The translations under genes were made by a program, and so were the position numbers. Under the pieces are notes generated by a model. It saw only the letters and a list, made by a program, of their open reading frames with translations, did no database searches and was not told the origin of the DNA. A stretch of DNA of 64,000 nucleotides, from positions 1 through 64,000 of the forward strand of contig MPNH01000015.1 in NCBI GenBank assembly GCA_002238925.1, in the 5' to 3' direction. Every line of letters starts with the position of its first letter. The first letter of the stretch is position 1. The DNA comes from Spirochaetaceae bacterium bin103. Its GTDB lineage: Bacteria; Spirochaetota; Spirochaetia; SZUA-6; Bin103. Below are positions 52,686 to 64,000 of the stretch, one piece after another.

Positions 52686-54269
52686 ATGCCCGGTCGATCG
52701 TCTGCGCCTGCAACCCGGTGTCGTCTTGTCACGGTCCTGTGTGCCGTTGGCGCCATGCTTGTCCTCGGCGGATGCCGGGGCCCGGGCGCCGTCCCGGAGA
52801 CTCGGGCGCGGCTGAGCGAGTTGCAGGCGACGGGCGCCGGACCGATGTACCCGGCCTTCGATCCCGGGGTGCTGCACTACGCGGTTCGCTGCGCGGACGG
52901 AACCACCGTGCAGTTGGCGGCGCGGGCGGCGGATGCGGATGCGACCCTCCGGTTGCTGCACGACGGCAGTACCGGCACCGGCTCGCTGGCCGCGTCGATA
53001 ACCCTGAACAGAGACCTCGACATCGACATCGCGATCCAGGTCGGCGATAGCCCGGCCGCCGCCACCTACGTCGTACACTGCATCCCGCCCGACTTCCCGG
53101 ACATCGTCATCGAGACATCCACCGCCGGGGTGTCCGACGGCCTGTTGCTGATGACGCCGGGCGTGCGCGGCTCCGACAAGTCGTTCCTGGCCATCGTCGA
53201 CAACAATGGCGTGCCGCGCTGGGTGATGCGGCCGAATCAACGCGCGCGCAACTTCCGGCGCCATCCCGACGGCCGCTACTCGTTCTCCGAGCAGCGGCAA
53301 GCCGACGGGGAAGCGTCCGTGGAACCGACAGTGATCCTGGACGCCAGGTTCAGGAGGATCGACACGGCCACCCTGGCCGGCGACCGGTTGCCGGAACACA
53401 CCGGCGGGCATGACTTCCTCATCCTGGACAACGGCAATTACCTGGTGATGTCCTACTACCCGGTGCAACGCGATTTCAGCGCGTTCGAGTGCGACGGCGA
53501 GCCATGTTCGGTGCCGCCAGGCACGGCGACCGACTCCGTGATCCAGGAGGTTACCCCGGACGGGAATCTGGTGCTGGAGTGGAACTCCTGGGAGCACGTC
53601 AAGATCGAGGACTGCACCATCCATCGTTTTCCGGAGGACTACGCGCACCTCAACTCGCTGCACGAACTGGAGGGGGACATCGTGGCCGGGTTGCGCGGCT
53701 GCGCGCAGGTGCTGCTCCTGGAACGTGCCACCGGCGCCGTGGTGTGGCAGATGGGCGGCGATCCGGCCATCCGCACCGACCGGCCGGCGCCGTCCACCGG
53801 GGCCGCCCGCTACCTGCCGGTAGTGGGCGACCCGGAGGGCGAATTCTGCGGCCAGCACCACGTCACCGCGACCGCGGCCGGGTCGGTGCTGATGTTCGAC
53901 AATGGCACCCACTGCCTGGGGCCGCGCAAGGACAGGCCGGCGGTCACCCGCATCGTCGAATACGACATTTCATCCGGCACCGAGGCGCGCTTCGCGAGGG
54001 AATACCGGCTCGCGGAATCGATCGGCCATGCCTTTTCGGGCGGCGGGGTGACGGCCCTGGAGACCGGCAACTGGCTGATCACCTGGGGCAACAACTTCCG
54101 GGGCCCAAACGGTGCCATGGTGCCGACCCCGTTCGCGGTGAGCGAGGTGGACACCCGCGGCAACGAGATCTTTCGCCTGCGCATGACGCTCAATGGCGAA
54201 CAGTACGGGACCGGGCGCGTATACCGGGAGCGGGAGAGCGACCTCCAAATTCCCCTGAACCTGCCGTAG
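52686..54269 (+). CDS. Arylsulfotransferase-type lipoprotein B (no Calx-beta)
   Basis: A 527-residue lipoprotein with lipobox LVLGGC (Cys30). It goes straight into the cadherin-like beta-sandwich (LSELQATGAGPMYPAFDPGV) and the AssT-like propeller (FLAIVDNNGVPRWV, GGHDFLILDNGNYL, WNSWEHVKIEDC, YAHLNSLHELEGDIVAGLRG, FCGQHHVTA), and ends LQIPLNLP. It lacks the Calx-beta stalk of its three paralogs, so it is the minimal version of the family. It starts one base after the PPC-like lipoprotein and its stop abuts that of paralog C. Confidence 0.87.
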   Translation: MPGRSSAPATRCRLVTVLCAVGAMLVLGGCRGPGAVPETRARLSELQATGAGPMYPAFDPGVLHYAVRCADGTTVQLAARAADADATLRLLHDGSTGTGSLAASITLNRDLDIDIAIQVGDSPAAATYVVHCIPPDFPDIVIETSTAGVSDGLLLMTPGVRGSDKSFLAIVDNNGVPRWVMRPNQRARNFRRHPDGRYSFSEQRQADGEASVEPTVILDARFRRIDTATLAGDRLPEHTGGHDFLILDNGNYLVMSYYPVQRDFSAFECDGEPCSVPPGTATDSVIQEVTPDGNLVLEWNSWEHVKIEDCTIHRFPEDYAHLNSLHELEGDIVAGLRGCAQVLLLERATGAVVWQMGGDPAIRTDRPAPSTGAARYLPVVGDPEGEFCGQHHVTATAAGSVLMFDNGTHCLGPRKDRPAVTRIVEYDISSGTEARFAREYRLAESIGHAFSGGGVTALETGNWLITWGNNFRGPNGAMVPTPFAVSEVDTRGNEIFRLRMTLNGEQYGTGRVYRERESDLQIPLNLP

Positions 54270-57200
54270 CTAAGGAAGATTCAACGGTATTTCGATGCCG
54301 GACACCCGGTACGCGCGATACGTAAAGGCGCGCCGCGATTCCGGGATCGATACCGAGGCGAGTTCCAGGACCGGCGTACCGCTATTCGGGTCGACCTCGC
54401 TGATGGCGAGGAGCTTGCCGAGCGGTTTCGTTTCATTCACGAGCGTGCCCCAGGCGATCAACCAGTGGCCATTGGCCAACGACACCACACCACCCCGCGT
54501 ATTCGAAGAACCGTTGCCAGGCGGCAGCAGGTACTGGCGCCGGAAGCGGGCTTCCTTCGGTGTCCCGGACGTCAGCAGGCGGTACTCCACGACGCGCGTA
54601 AACTTTGCCAGATCCTTTCTCGGGCCCTTGCATTTGTGGCCGTTGTCAAACACCAGCAACGATCCCGATGAGGTCAACGTTGCGCTGTGCTGGCCGCAGA
54701 ATTCGTTTCTGCCGTCGGTGTCGCCGGTGATCGCAAGGTTCTGGGTCGCGGTGTCGCGGGGTGGCGCCGTGCCACCCACCTGCCAGACCAACCGGCCGGT
54801 TCCTCCCGACCGGTCAATCCTCACTACCATGTTGCAGTGCCTGAACGAAGCGACGATGTCGCCGTCTGCCAGGTGCAGGGAGTTGAGGTGAGCGTAGTCG
54901 TTGCCGAACACGAACCGGCAGTCGGAGAGTTTCAAGTGGTCCCAGGAATTCCACTCGAACACCTTCTCGCCGGCCGGCGTCGTTTCCTGGATCCACGAGT
55001 CGGTAACCGTCCCGATGTCCTCGGTGCCCGGTTCGCAACCGGACACCTCGCATCTGTCGCGGGTCGCATCGACGTAGCCGATGAAGAGATAGTTGCCGGT
55101 CTCGGTAATGAGAAAATCGTGAGGATCGGAACTCGACAAGGGAGGCACGGGCCGCACGACTTTGGTGTACTCAAGCTGCCGGTCGTGCAGGTGCACGTCG
55201 TTGCCGGCGTGCACGGAGTATCGGCCGTCGCCGAATCTTCTGAAGTTCCTTGCCCCGTCGGCCTTCCTCAAGTGGAACCGCGGTACGCCGTTGTTGTCGA
55301 CGATCGCCATGTATGACTTTTTCGGGTCCGCCGCGTCCCATTTCGGCGTCACGAGAAGCAGGCCGTCACTGACTTCCGGACGCTTGCTGAGTACCCCGAA
55401 CCATGGGAGCGCCAGGGGCGCGCAGTGAACGACATAGGTCACGGTGTCGTCCGCATCGCCGAGTTCGAGGACGATATCGTGATCGTCGGCCACCGTTAGT
55501 TGTGTGGCCGGCAGGCTCCCGGTGGCTACCAGGTCGTCGTCGGAGTTGGCGCGCCGCAGGGTAACGGATGTGTTGGCGCCCGCGGCCGTGGCGCTCACGC
55601 TGACCGTCGACCTCTGGGTGCACCTCACGGCGTAATGATGGATATCGCCGTCGAAGGCGGGGTACATGCTGCGCGAGCCGGACGTGACCGAGAGCGCACT
55701 CAGCTCGAGCGGCGCCTCGTCACTCACGATCGTGCCGGTTGCCGTGGCCACGGACACGCCCGCACCACTTGCGTTGCTCAGCGTCACGGTGAAATACTCC
55801 GGCAATTCCGCCTCCTGGTCGTCCACGACGGCGACGGCGATCGTCTGTACCGTAGTGCCGGCGGGGAAGGTCAGCGCACCGTTCGCGGCGGTATAATCTG
55901 CGCCGGCGGTCGCCGTGTCGTCGGCTGTCGCGTAGTCCACCGTGACCGCGCCGCTGCTCGCCGGTTGCAGGGTCACCGTGAACCGCATGCTGCCATCCAC
56001 CATCTCGCCGGCGGTCGCGTCCGCGATGTCCAGCCGCGGCGCCTCGTCGTCATCCTCAATCGTGCCGGTTGCGGTGCGGCGGGCGGACGCCAGGGTCGCG
56101 TTCACGGCGCCGCTCAAGGTCACCGTGAACTCCTCCGGCGCCTCGTCGATCCGGTCGTCGGTCACCGGCACCGCAATCGTCCGCTCACTGCTGCCGGCGG
56201 GGAAGGTCAGCATGCCGCTCACTGCCTCATAGTCCGCGCCGGCCGTGGCGGTGTCGTCGGCCGTCGCATAGGCCACGGCCACCGTGCGTCCGCTTACCGG
56301 CTGCAGGGCCACCGCGAACCGCACGCTTGCGGCCGTCGCGGCCTCGCTCGCGGTCGCATCCGCGATGCTCAGTTGCGGTGGCGCATCGTCATCCTCAATG
56401 GTGCCGTACACTGCCATCGTCTGCTCGCCGCCGGCCAGCGGCGCGCCGGCGTTGCGCAGCGTCACCGTGAACCGTTCCTCCGGCTCGTCCAGCTCGTCGT
56501 CGAGCACCACCACGTCGATCGTGCGCGCCCTCGTCGTGCCGGCCGTGAAGCTCAGCGTGCCGCTCGCGCCCCGGTAATCCTCTCCCGCGCTGGCACCGTC
56601 ATCGCCGGTCGCGTACTCCACCGTCACGTCCCGGGCCGCCGCGGCGCTCAACGTCACCGCGAACCGCAGGCTGCCCGCCTGCTCGCTGCCGCGCACCCCG
56701 GCCACCGCCAGCGTGGCCACGTCGGCCTCCACGATCGTCACCCGTATCGCCGGCGCCGCCGCACCGTCGTAGCCGCCGCCGGCGACCGCGTGCGTCACCT
56801 GCGCCGGTTCGTCGGCCACCGCATCCTCATCCGCCGCCGCCGTGACGGTGACCGTCTGGGCCGCAGCCCAATCGCCCGGCGGGAACTCCAGCACCCGCGG
56901 CGCCACCGTGACTTCCGCCAGCCCCGCCGTGGCCGTCACCGTGACCGTCCCGGTCGGGCGTGAGCCAAGCGCCACCCGGTAGCTGGCGCTGCCCCCTTCC
57001 GGCAAGGTTATCGCACGTGGCTCGACCGTGACCCGGGGTACGTCGTTGTCGGCCACGGTCACTGTCGCCTGTGCCGCGGCCACCGCGGCACCTGCCACCT
57101 CGCCGAGCCGCACCAGGAAGCTTTCCTCCCCTTCTGCTATCGCGTCGTCGTGCACCACCACCTCGATGTGTTGCACCCCGGCCGCTCCGGCGGCGAAGGT

Positions 57201-57635
57201 CAGCACGCCGCTCGCCGCTTGGTAATCGGCGCCGGCCGTGGCGCTGCCGTTTGCCGTCGCATAGGCCGCGGTCACCGGTCTATCCGCGGCCGGACTCAGG
57301 CGCACCGGTACGCGCAGCACCCCGTCGCCCTCCGCACCTCTCGCCACCGCCACCGCCACCATGGGCGCGCCGTTCGCCGGCCCTGCCATCCCGCGGCCCG
57401 GCGCCGCGGCCTGCTCGTGAGCGTTCGGGTCAGAGGCGGACTCGGACTGCGGGGGCGGCTGGCTACCGGGCATCCGGCACGCCGCCGCCGCCAACACCAA
57501 GCAGAGCGCCAACAGCTCGCGCGCGCGCAACGAACGGCGGCAGACTGCCGAGCGCCGCCGCGATGTTTGCCGGTGGCAATTGTGCAGAGGCTGCGCACCG
57601 ACAAGCCTCCTTGTGAACCGACGAGAAACCGACAC
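54270..57635 (-). CDS. Calx-beta / arylsulfotransferase-type lipoprotein C
   Basis: About 1120 residues, with lipobox LAAAAC. Domains in order: Calx-beta, a related beta-sandwich (VEPRAITLPEGGSASYRVAL), three further Calx-beta repeats each ending near DDD or SDE, cadherin-like sandwich (LSALSVTSGSRSMYPAFDGD), AssT-like propeller (MAIVDNNGVPRFHLR, PHDFLITETGN, YAHLNSLHLADGDIVASFRH, FCGQHSATL) and IEIPLNLP at the end. The start is uncertain: GTG at 57635, TTG at 57530, and a good AAGGAGG (complement of 57604-57610) that precedes a GTG in a different frame, hinting at a sequence error. A TATATT box lies near 57645. Its stop abuts that of lipoprotein B. Confidence 0.82.
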   Translation of the reverse strand: MSVSRRFTRRLVGAQPLHNCHRQTSRRRSAVCRRSLRARELLALCLVLAAAACRMPGSQPPPQSESASDPNAHEQAAAPGRGMAGPANGAPMVAVAVARGAEGDGVLRVPVRLSPAADRPVTAAYATANGSATAGADYQAASGVLTFAAGAAGVQHIEVVVHDDAIAEGEESFLVRLGEVAGAAVAAAQATVTVADNDVPRVTVEPRAITLPEGGSASYRVALGSRPTGTVTVTATAGLAEVTVAPRVLEFPPGDWAAAQTVTVTAAADEDAVADEPAQVTHAVAGGGYDGAAAPAIRVTIVEADVATLAVAGVRGSEQAGSLRFAVTLSAAAARDVTVEYATGDDGASAGEDYRGASGTLSFTAGTTRARTIDVVVLDDELDEPEERFTVTLRNAGAPLAGGEQTMAVYGTIEDDDAPPQLSIADATASEAATAASVRFAVALQPVSGRTVAVAYATADDTATAGADYEAVSGMLTFPAGSSERTIAVPVTDDRIDEAPEEFTVTLSGAVNATLASARRTATGTIEDDDEAPRLDIADATAGEMVDGSMRFTVTLQPASSGAVTVDYATADDTATAGADYTAANGALTFPAGTTVQTIAVAVVDDQEAELPEYFTVTLSNASGAGVSVATATGTIVSDEAPLELSALSVTSGSRSMYPAFDGDIHHYAVRCTQRSTVSVSATAAGANTSVTLRRANSDDDLVATGSLPATQLTVADDHDIVLELGDADDTVTYVVHCAPLALPWFGVLSKRPEVSDGLLLVTPKWDAADPKKSYMAIVDNNGVPRFHLRKADGARNFRRFGDGRYSVHAGNDVHLHDRQLEYTKVVRPVPPLSSSDPHDFLITETGNYLFIGYVDATRDRCEVSGCEPGTEDIGTVTDSWIQETTPAGEKVFEWNSWDHLKLSDCRFVFGNDYAHLNSLHLADGDIVASFRHCNMVVRIDRSGGTGRLVWQVGGTAPPRDTATQNLAITGDTDGRNEFCGQHSATLTSSGSLLVFDNGHKCKGPRKDLAKFTRVVEYRLLTSGTPKEARFRRQYLLPPGNGSSNTRGGVVSLANGHWLIAWGTLVNETKPLGKLLAISEVDPNSGTPVLELASVSIPESRRAFTYRAYRVSGIEIPLNLP

Positions 57636-57782
57636 CAGAACCCAATATACGACGCGGTATGCGGTTTTTGAATAATCATACGGGATAGTCGGGCGCGGGG
57701 TGCAGTACCGCTTGCCGCGCGTGAGCAAGCCCCGAGGCGAGCCGCCTGCGCCACCGGTGCCGCACCAAGAGCTTGTCGGAAG

Positions 57783-60700
57783 TCAGGGAAGATTCGGCGG
57801 GATCTCGATGCCGGACTCTCGATACGCGCGGTAGGTGTAGGCGGAGAGTCTGCCGTCGCTCGAACGCATGGCGATTTCCTGCACCGGGGTTCCCGTGGCC
57901 GGATCAATTTCGCTGATGGCGAGCAGGTCGCTCGGCGAGTGCGTGGCGCTGGTGAGGGTGCCCCAGGCGACCAACCAGTGGCCGTTGGGCAACGTAACCA
58001 CGCTGCCGCGCGTGCTCGCGTAACCGTTGCCGTCCGGCAGCAAATACTGGCGCCGGAACCGTGCTTCCAGCGGCGAGCCGGACGTCATCAGCTGGTACTC
58101 GACGACGCGTGAGAACGCCTTCTCGTTGTTTCGCTCACCCCTGCACAGATTGCCGTTATCGAAAATCAACAGCGCGCCGGAGTCGCTCAAGGTAGCGCTG
58201 TGTTGGCCGCAGAATTCGTTGTGGCCGGCGGTATCGCCGGAAATCGGCAGGTACAGAGTGTCGGAATCGCGGGGTGGAGCGGTGCCGCCGACCTGCCACA
58301 CGACGCGGCCGGTGCCGCCGGAGCGGTCGATCCTGACCACGGTGTTGCAATGCCTGAACGATGCGATGATGTCGCCCGTCTCTGTCAGGTGCAGGGAATT
58401 GAGGTGAGCGTAGTCGGCCGGGAACACGAACTCGCAATCGGAGAGTTTCAGGTGGTCCCAGGAATTCCACTCGAACACCTTGTCACCGGCAGGCGTCACT
58501 TCCTGGATCCAGGCGTCGGTGACTTTGCCGATCTCCTCGGTGCCCGGATCGCAACCGGTAACCTCACACCGGTCGCGGGTTGCACCGAGGTAGCTGGTGA
58601 AGAGATGGTTGCCGTTCCCGGTGATGAGAAAGTCGTGGGGGTTCGCACTCTTCAGGGGCGGCACCGGTTTCACCGCCTCGATGAACTGAAGTGAGCTGTC
58701 GAGCAGATGCACTTCGCCGCCGACGTAATAGGAGTAGCGGCCGTCAGCGTGTCGTCGGAAGTTCCTCGTCGCGTCCCTGGTCAGGTGGAACCGAGGTACG
58801 CCGTTGTTGTCGACAATTGCCACATATGAGTTGGCGGGACGCGACACGCGCCATCTCGGTGTCACGAGCAGCAGACCGTCGCTGGCTTCGGGGCGCTCGG
58901 TGAGAATCTCGAAGTTCGGAAACGAGACGGGCACGCAGTGGACGCTATAGGTCACGGCGCTGTCGGCGTCGCTGACCTCGACAACGAGGTGGGCGTCGGA
59001 GTCCACGCGGAGTTTGGTGGACAGGGAACCGGTGGTCACGAGGTTGTCGGCTGGGTCGGCGCGGCGCAGCGTCAGGGTGGCGGTGGGGCGCATGGCGGTG
59101 GCGGTAACGGTAACCGGATAGGTGCGGGTGCAAGCGCGCACGGCGTAGTGATGGATATCGGGGTCGAAGGCGGGGAAGATCTGGCGCGAGCCGGGCCCCG
59201 CCGAGAACGCGCTCAGCTTGAGAGGGAACAGGTCGTCGCTCACGATGAGGCCGGATGCGGTGCCGCCGGCGAGGCGGGCGCCGGTAGGATTGCTGAGCGC
59301 TACGGTGAAGGATTCGGTGTCTTCGACCGTATCGTCGTCGGCAATCGGGACGGCAACCGTCCGTGCCGTCGTGCCGGGGGCAAAGGTCAGGCTGCCGGTC
59401 ACCGCGGTGTAGTCTTCTCCGGCGGTGGCGGTGGCGTCGGAGGTCGCGTACGCGACGGCCACCGGGCGCTCGCTGACCGGGTGCAGGGACACCGTGAACC
59501 GCATGTTGCCGTCTGCGTCGCCCTCGGTGAGGCGGGCGCCGGCTATGCTCAACTGCGGGGGCTCGTCGTTGTCGACGATGGTGCCGGTCGCGGCACGGCC
59601 GGTCGCCGCGAGCGTCGCGTTCACGGCGGCGCTGAGCGTCAGGGTGAATTGTTCCTGGTCTTCGTGGACATCGTCGTCGGCCACCGGCACCGCGACGGTG
59701 TGCCCGGTGCTGCCGGCGGCGAACGTCAGGGTTCCGCTGGCCGACTCGTAGTCTGCTGATTCGGTCGCGCTGCCGGCGGTCGTCGCATAGGCAACGGTCA
59801 CCTGGCGACCGCTCGCCGGCAGCAGGGACACCGCAAACCGGATGCGGCCGTCCGCCGCGCCCTCCTGAAGGCTGGCGGCGGCGACGCTCAGCAGTGGGGG
59901 CTCGTCGTCGTCGACAATGGTGCCGGGGACGGTGGCCCGGGCGGCGGCCCCCCCCAGCGGGGGCCGGGGGCCCGTGCGGGCCCGGCCCGCGAGCGGGGCG
60001 TTGGCGCCGTGCAGGCGCAGCGCGAACTGTTCGTCCGCCTCGTCCGTCCCGTCGTCCACCAGCACCACCTCTATGGTGTGCGCCGCCGTGGCGCCGGCCG
60101 GAAAGCGCAGCGTGCCGCGTACGCCCCGGTAATCTTCGCCCTCCGCAGCGCTGTCTTCGGCTCCGCCACCGGTCTCGTATTCCGCCGTGACGACGCGGTC
60201 CGCGGCCGCGCTCAGGGTCACCGCGAAGCCGAGCCGGTCGACATGCTCGGCGCCGCGTGCGCCGGCTACGGCCAGCGTCGCCACGTCCGCTTCCACGATG
60301 GTCAACCGCACCGCGGGCACCGCTGTGCCGCCGTAGCCCCCGCCGCTGGCCGTGTGCGTCAGTTGCACCGGCGCGTCGGCCACGGCATCCTCGTCCGCCG
60401 CCGCGGTAACGGTCACGGAGCGCGCAGTGTCCCACTCGGTCGCTGAGAACGTCAGCCGCGCCGGCGCCACCGTCACCTCCGCCGACCCCGAGGCGGGCGT
60501 CACCGTCACGGTCCCGGTCGGTTGCGAGCCGAGCGCGACCAGGTAGGCGGCCCTGCCGCCTTCCGGCACGTTCAGTGCCAGTGGCTGCACGCTCACCCGG
60601 CGGCCGTCGTTGTCAACCACGGTGACGGTCGCCACGGCGACCGCCACCGCGGCGCCGGCCGCCTCGCTCAGGTGCACGCTGAATGTCTCATCGCCCTCGG

Positions 60701-61145
60701 CCACCGCGTCGTCCAATACCGGTACCTCGATGCGCGCGGCGCCGATCGCACCAGCGGCGAAAGTCAACACGCCGGTCGCCGGCTGGTAGTCAGCGCCGGC
60801 GGTGGCGGTGACGTCTTCGGTGGCATACGAAACGGTCACCGGCACGGCGGCCGCGGGACTCAGGCGCACGGGAATGTGCAGCATGCCGTCGCCCTCGGTG
60901 CCTGTCGCGTCCCCCACCGCCAGCGCCGGTACCGCCGGTGCGCCGGCCGAGGGCACCGCGGAGTCGGTGGCGGCCGGAGAAACCGGGTCGGCGGTCGGCG
61001 GAGCCGGCGACGGTACAATCGCCATGCGGCAGGCGGCCGGGGCCAGCACGACAAGTGCCGCCAGCAGCCGGATGGTGCGCGCCGGCGGACGCCCGTGGAC
61101 GCGGCGCACATTCGGAGCGTTGGCGAACATCCCCGCGAACTGCAC
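57783..61145 (-). CDS. Calx-beta / arylsulfotransferase-type lipoprotein D
   Basis: A 1120-residue lipoprotein with lipobox LAPAAC (Cys39). Domains in order: Calx-beta (GDATGTEGDGMLHIPVRLSP), a related beta-sandwich (VQPLALNVPEGGRAAYLVAL), three Calx-beta repeats, cadherin-like sandwich (LSAFSAGPGSRQIFPAFDPD), AssT-like propeller (VAIVDNNGVPRFHLT, PHDFLITGNGNHLF, YAHLNSLHLTETGDIIASFR, FCGQHSATL), ending IEIPPNLP. The third beta domain has 12 extra residues at about 59949-60000 from an in-frame duplication that looks artefactual. It is the closest relative of lipoprotein C and lies tandem upstream of it. Confidence 0.85.
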   Translation of the reverse strand: MQFAGMFANAPNVRRVHGRPPARTIRLLAALVVLAPAACRMAIVPSPAPPTADPVSPAATDSAVPSAGAPAVPALAVGDATGTEGDGMLHIPVRLSPAAAVPVTVSYATEDVTATAGADYQPATGVLTFAAGAIGAARIEVPVLDDAVAEGDETFSVHLSEAAGAAVAVAVATVTVVDNDGRRVSVQPLALNVPEGGRAAYLVALGSQPTGTVTVTPASGSAEVTVAPARLTFSATEWDTARSVTVTAAADEDAVADAPVQLTHTASGGGYGGTAVPAVRLTIVEADVATLAVAGARGAEHVDRLGFAVTLSAAADRVVTAEYETGGGAEDSAAEGEDYRGVRGTLRFPAGATAAHTIEVVLVDDGTDEADEQFALRLHGANAPLAGRARTGPRPPLGGAAARATVPGTIVDDDEPPLLSVAAASLQEGAADGRIRFAVSLLPASGRQVTVAYATTAGSATESADYESASGTLTFAAGSTGHTVAVPVADDDVHEDQEQFTLTLSAAVNATLAATGRAATGTIVDNDEPPQLSIAGARLTEGDADGNMRFTVSLHPVSERPVAVAYATSDATATAGEDYTAVTGSLTFAPGTTARTVAVPIADDDTVEDTESFTVALSNPTGARLAGGTASGLIVSDDLFPLKLSAFSAGPGSRQIFPAFDPDIHHYAVRACTRTYPVTVTATAMRPTATLTLRRADPADNLVTTGSLSTKLRVDSDAHLVVEVSDADSAVTYSVHCVPVSFPNFEILTERPEASDGLLLVTPRWRVSRPANSYVAIVDNNGVPRFHLTRDATRNFRRHADGRYSYYVGGEVHLLDSSLQFIEAVKPVPPLKSANPHDFLITGNGNHLFTSYLGATRDRCEVTGCDPGTEEIGKVTDAWIQEVTPAGDKVFEWNSWDHLKLSDCEFVFPADYAHLNSLHLTETGDIIASFRHCNTVVRIDRSGGTGRVVWQVGGTAPPRDSDTLYLPISGDTAGHNEFCGQHSATLSDSGALLIFDNGNLCRGERNNEKAFSRVVEYQLMTSGSPLEARFRRQYLLPDGNGYASTRGSVVTLPNGHWLVAWGTLTSATHSPSDLLAISEIDPATGTPVQEIAMRSSDGRLSAYTYRAYRESGIEIPPNLP
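59949..60000. repeat. 36-bp duplication, one copy G/C-altered
   Basis: AGCGGGG occurs at 59956-59962 and 59992-59998. The lower copy is flanked by long C and G runs where the paralogs have mixed sequence. The 36-bp offset keeps the frame of lipoprotein D. Confidence 0.6.
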
Positions 61146-61274
61146 TCATGCAGCATAGAAGGTTGTGCCATGCACTGTCTGCCTTTGGACCGGTAACTCT
61201 ACCGAGCGTGTTATTCCACGCCGGTAGGTGTTCCGCTACGGTCGTTCGTGCATTCGCAAGTGGTAGGCGGGCCG

Positions 61275-63725
<2,451 letters not shown>

Positions 63726-63758
63726 GCGGTCCCCTTCCCGTCGAGCCGGCGCGCATCA

Positions 63759-64000
63759 TCACACGTCCAGTGTGGCCAGCAGCGCGTTCTCCTCGATGAA
63801 CCTGCGCCGCGGCTCCACCGCCTCTCCCATCAGCGTCGTGAACGCGTCCTCCACCTCAATGTCGTGCTCCTCGGGAACCAGCACCTGCTGGATGTTGCGC
63901 GTCCCCGGGTCCATGGTGGTCTCCCAGAGCTGCTCCGGGTTCATCTCGCCGAGGCCCTTGTAGCGCTGCACGCCCACCTGGCTGCGGCCCTCCTTGAGGC
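63759..64000 (-). CDS. gyrB: DNA gyrase subunit B (C-terminal end only)
   Basis: The last 80 or so codons of GyrB; the gene continues past the right edge. [21 protein letters not shown] and [10 protein letters not shown] are strictly conserved in the family. The reading frame is open to the window end. Confidence 0.96.
   Translation of the reverse strand, partial: LKEGRSQVGVQRYKGLGEMNPEQLWETTMDPGTRNIQQVLVPEEHDIEVEDAFTTLMGEAVEPRRRFIEENALLATLDV

Overview
The window is a high-GC bacterial chromosome fragment joined at its left end to about 1.84 kb of animal DNA. Bases 1-1841 have low GC and hold three intron-separated exons on the minus strand that splice in frame into part of a PDE9A-type cGMP phosphodiesterase, plus a separate ankyrin-like exon. 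The animal part ends in a 32-bp tandem repeat that runs straight into a truncated bacterial lysyl-tRNA synthetase gene. The simplest reading is a chimeric contig from a host-associated metagenome, possibly a sponge or other marine invertebrate. The bacterium is probably a spirochaete: it has class I LysRS, an archaeal-type two-subunit PheRS, an archaeal-type AspRS with GatCAB, GyrA with alanine at the quinolone position, and many lipoproteins. This assignment is inference from gene content.

Layout: lysS, rlpA, tRNA-Arg and nadE (1.8-5.5 kb); a small regulator, a metalloprotease-like gene and a fructose/ribose-type ABC importer (5.5-10.1 kb); a DUF5678/retropepsin pair, a glycoside hydrolase, an SRPBCC protein, a lipocalin-like protein and a sulfatase (10.1-15.9 kb); a HEPN/MNT pair and pheST (16.0-20.1 kb); a GyrI-like protein and a cation exchanger. 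At 22282-25616 lies a complete IS1-type mobile element with terminal inverted repeats and an 8-bp target duplication. Besides its transposase it carries a zinc-ribbon protein, two small proteins and a fused DNA methyltransferase-HNH protein. Next come radC, an HD-like protein, a fused DAHP synthase-prephenate dehydratase, a lipoprotein, gph, and the minus-strand operon gatC-gatA-gatB-aspS, which with a non-discriminating AspRS would make Asn-tRNA by transamidation.

From 35.7 to 45.8 kb there is an alpha-glucosidase-like enzyme, two paralogous membrane LytTR regulators with nearly identical promoters, and between them a minus-strand run tRNA-Ser(TGA), Ser(GCT), Arg(GCG), Ser(CGA), Ser(GGA), ffs, dnaX, ybaB, recR. 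parB and parA follow, with one parS beside them and another 2.5 kb away. Bases 46.0-48.8 kb are a graveyard of decayed IS21 istB genes.

Bases 48.8-61.1 kb hold the most unusual region: four paralogous lipoproteins combining Calx-beta repeats (absent from one), a cadherin-like beta-sandwich and an arylsulfotransferase-type propeller, all ending in a near-identical C-terminal motif, with a small PPC-like lipoprotein among them. gyrA and the end of gyrB close the window. Three places (6.9, 34.7 and 59.95 kb) hold tandem duplications in which one copy has been altered towards G/C runs. Two of them shift reading frames, including gatA, and they look like assembly or sequencing artefacts.
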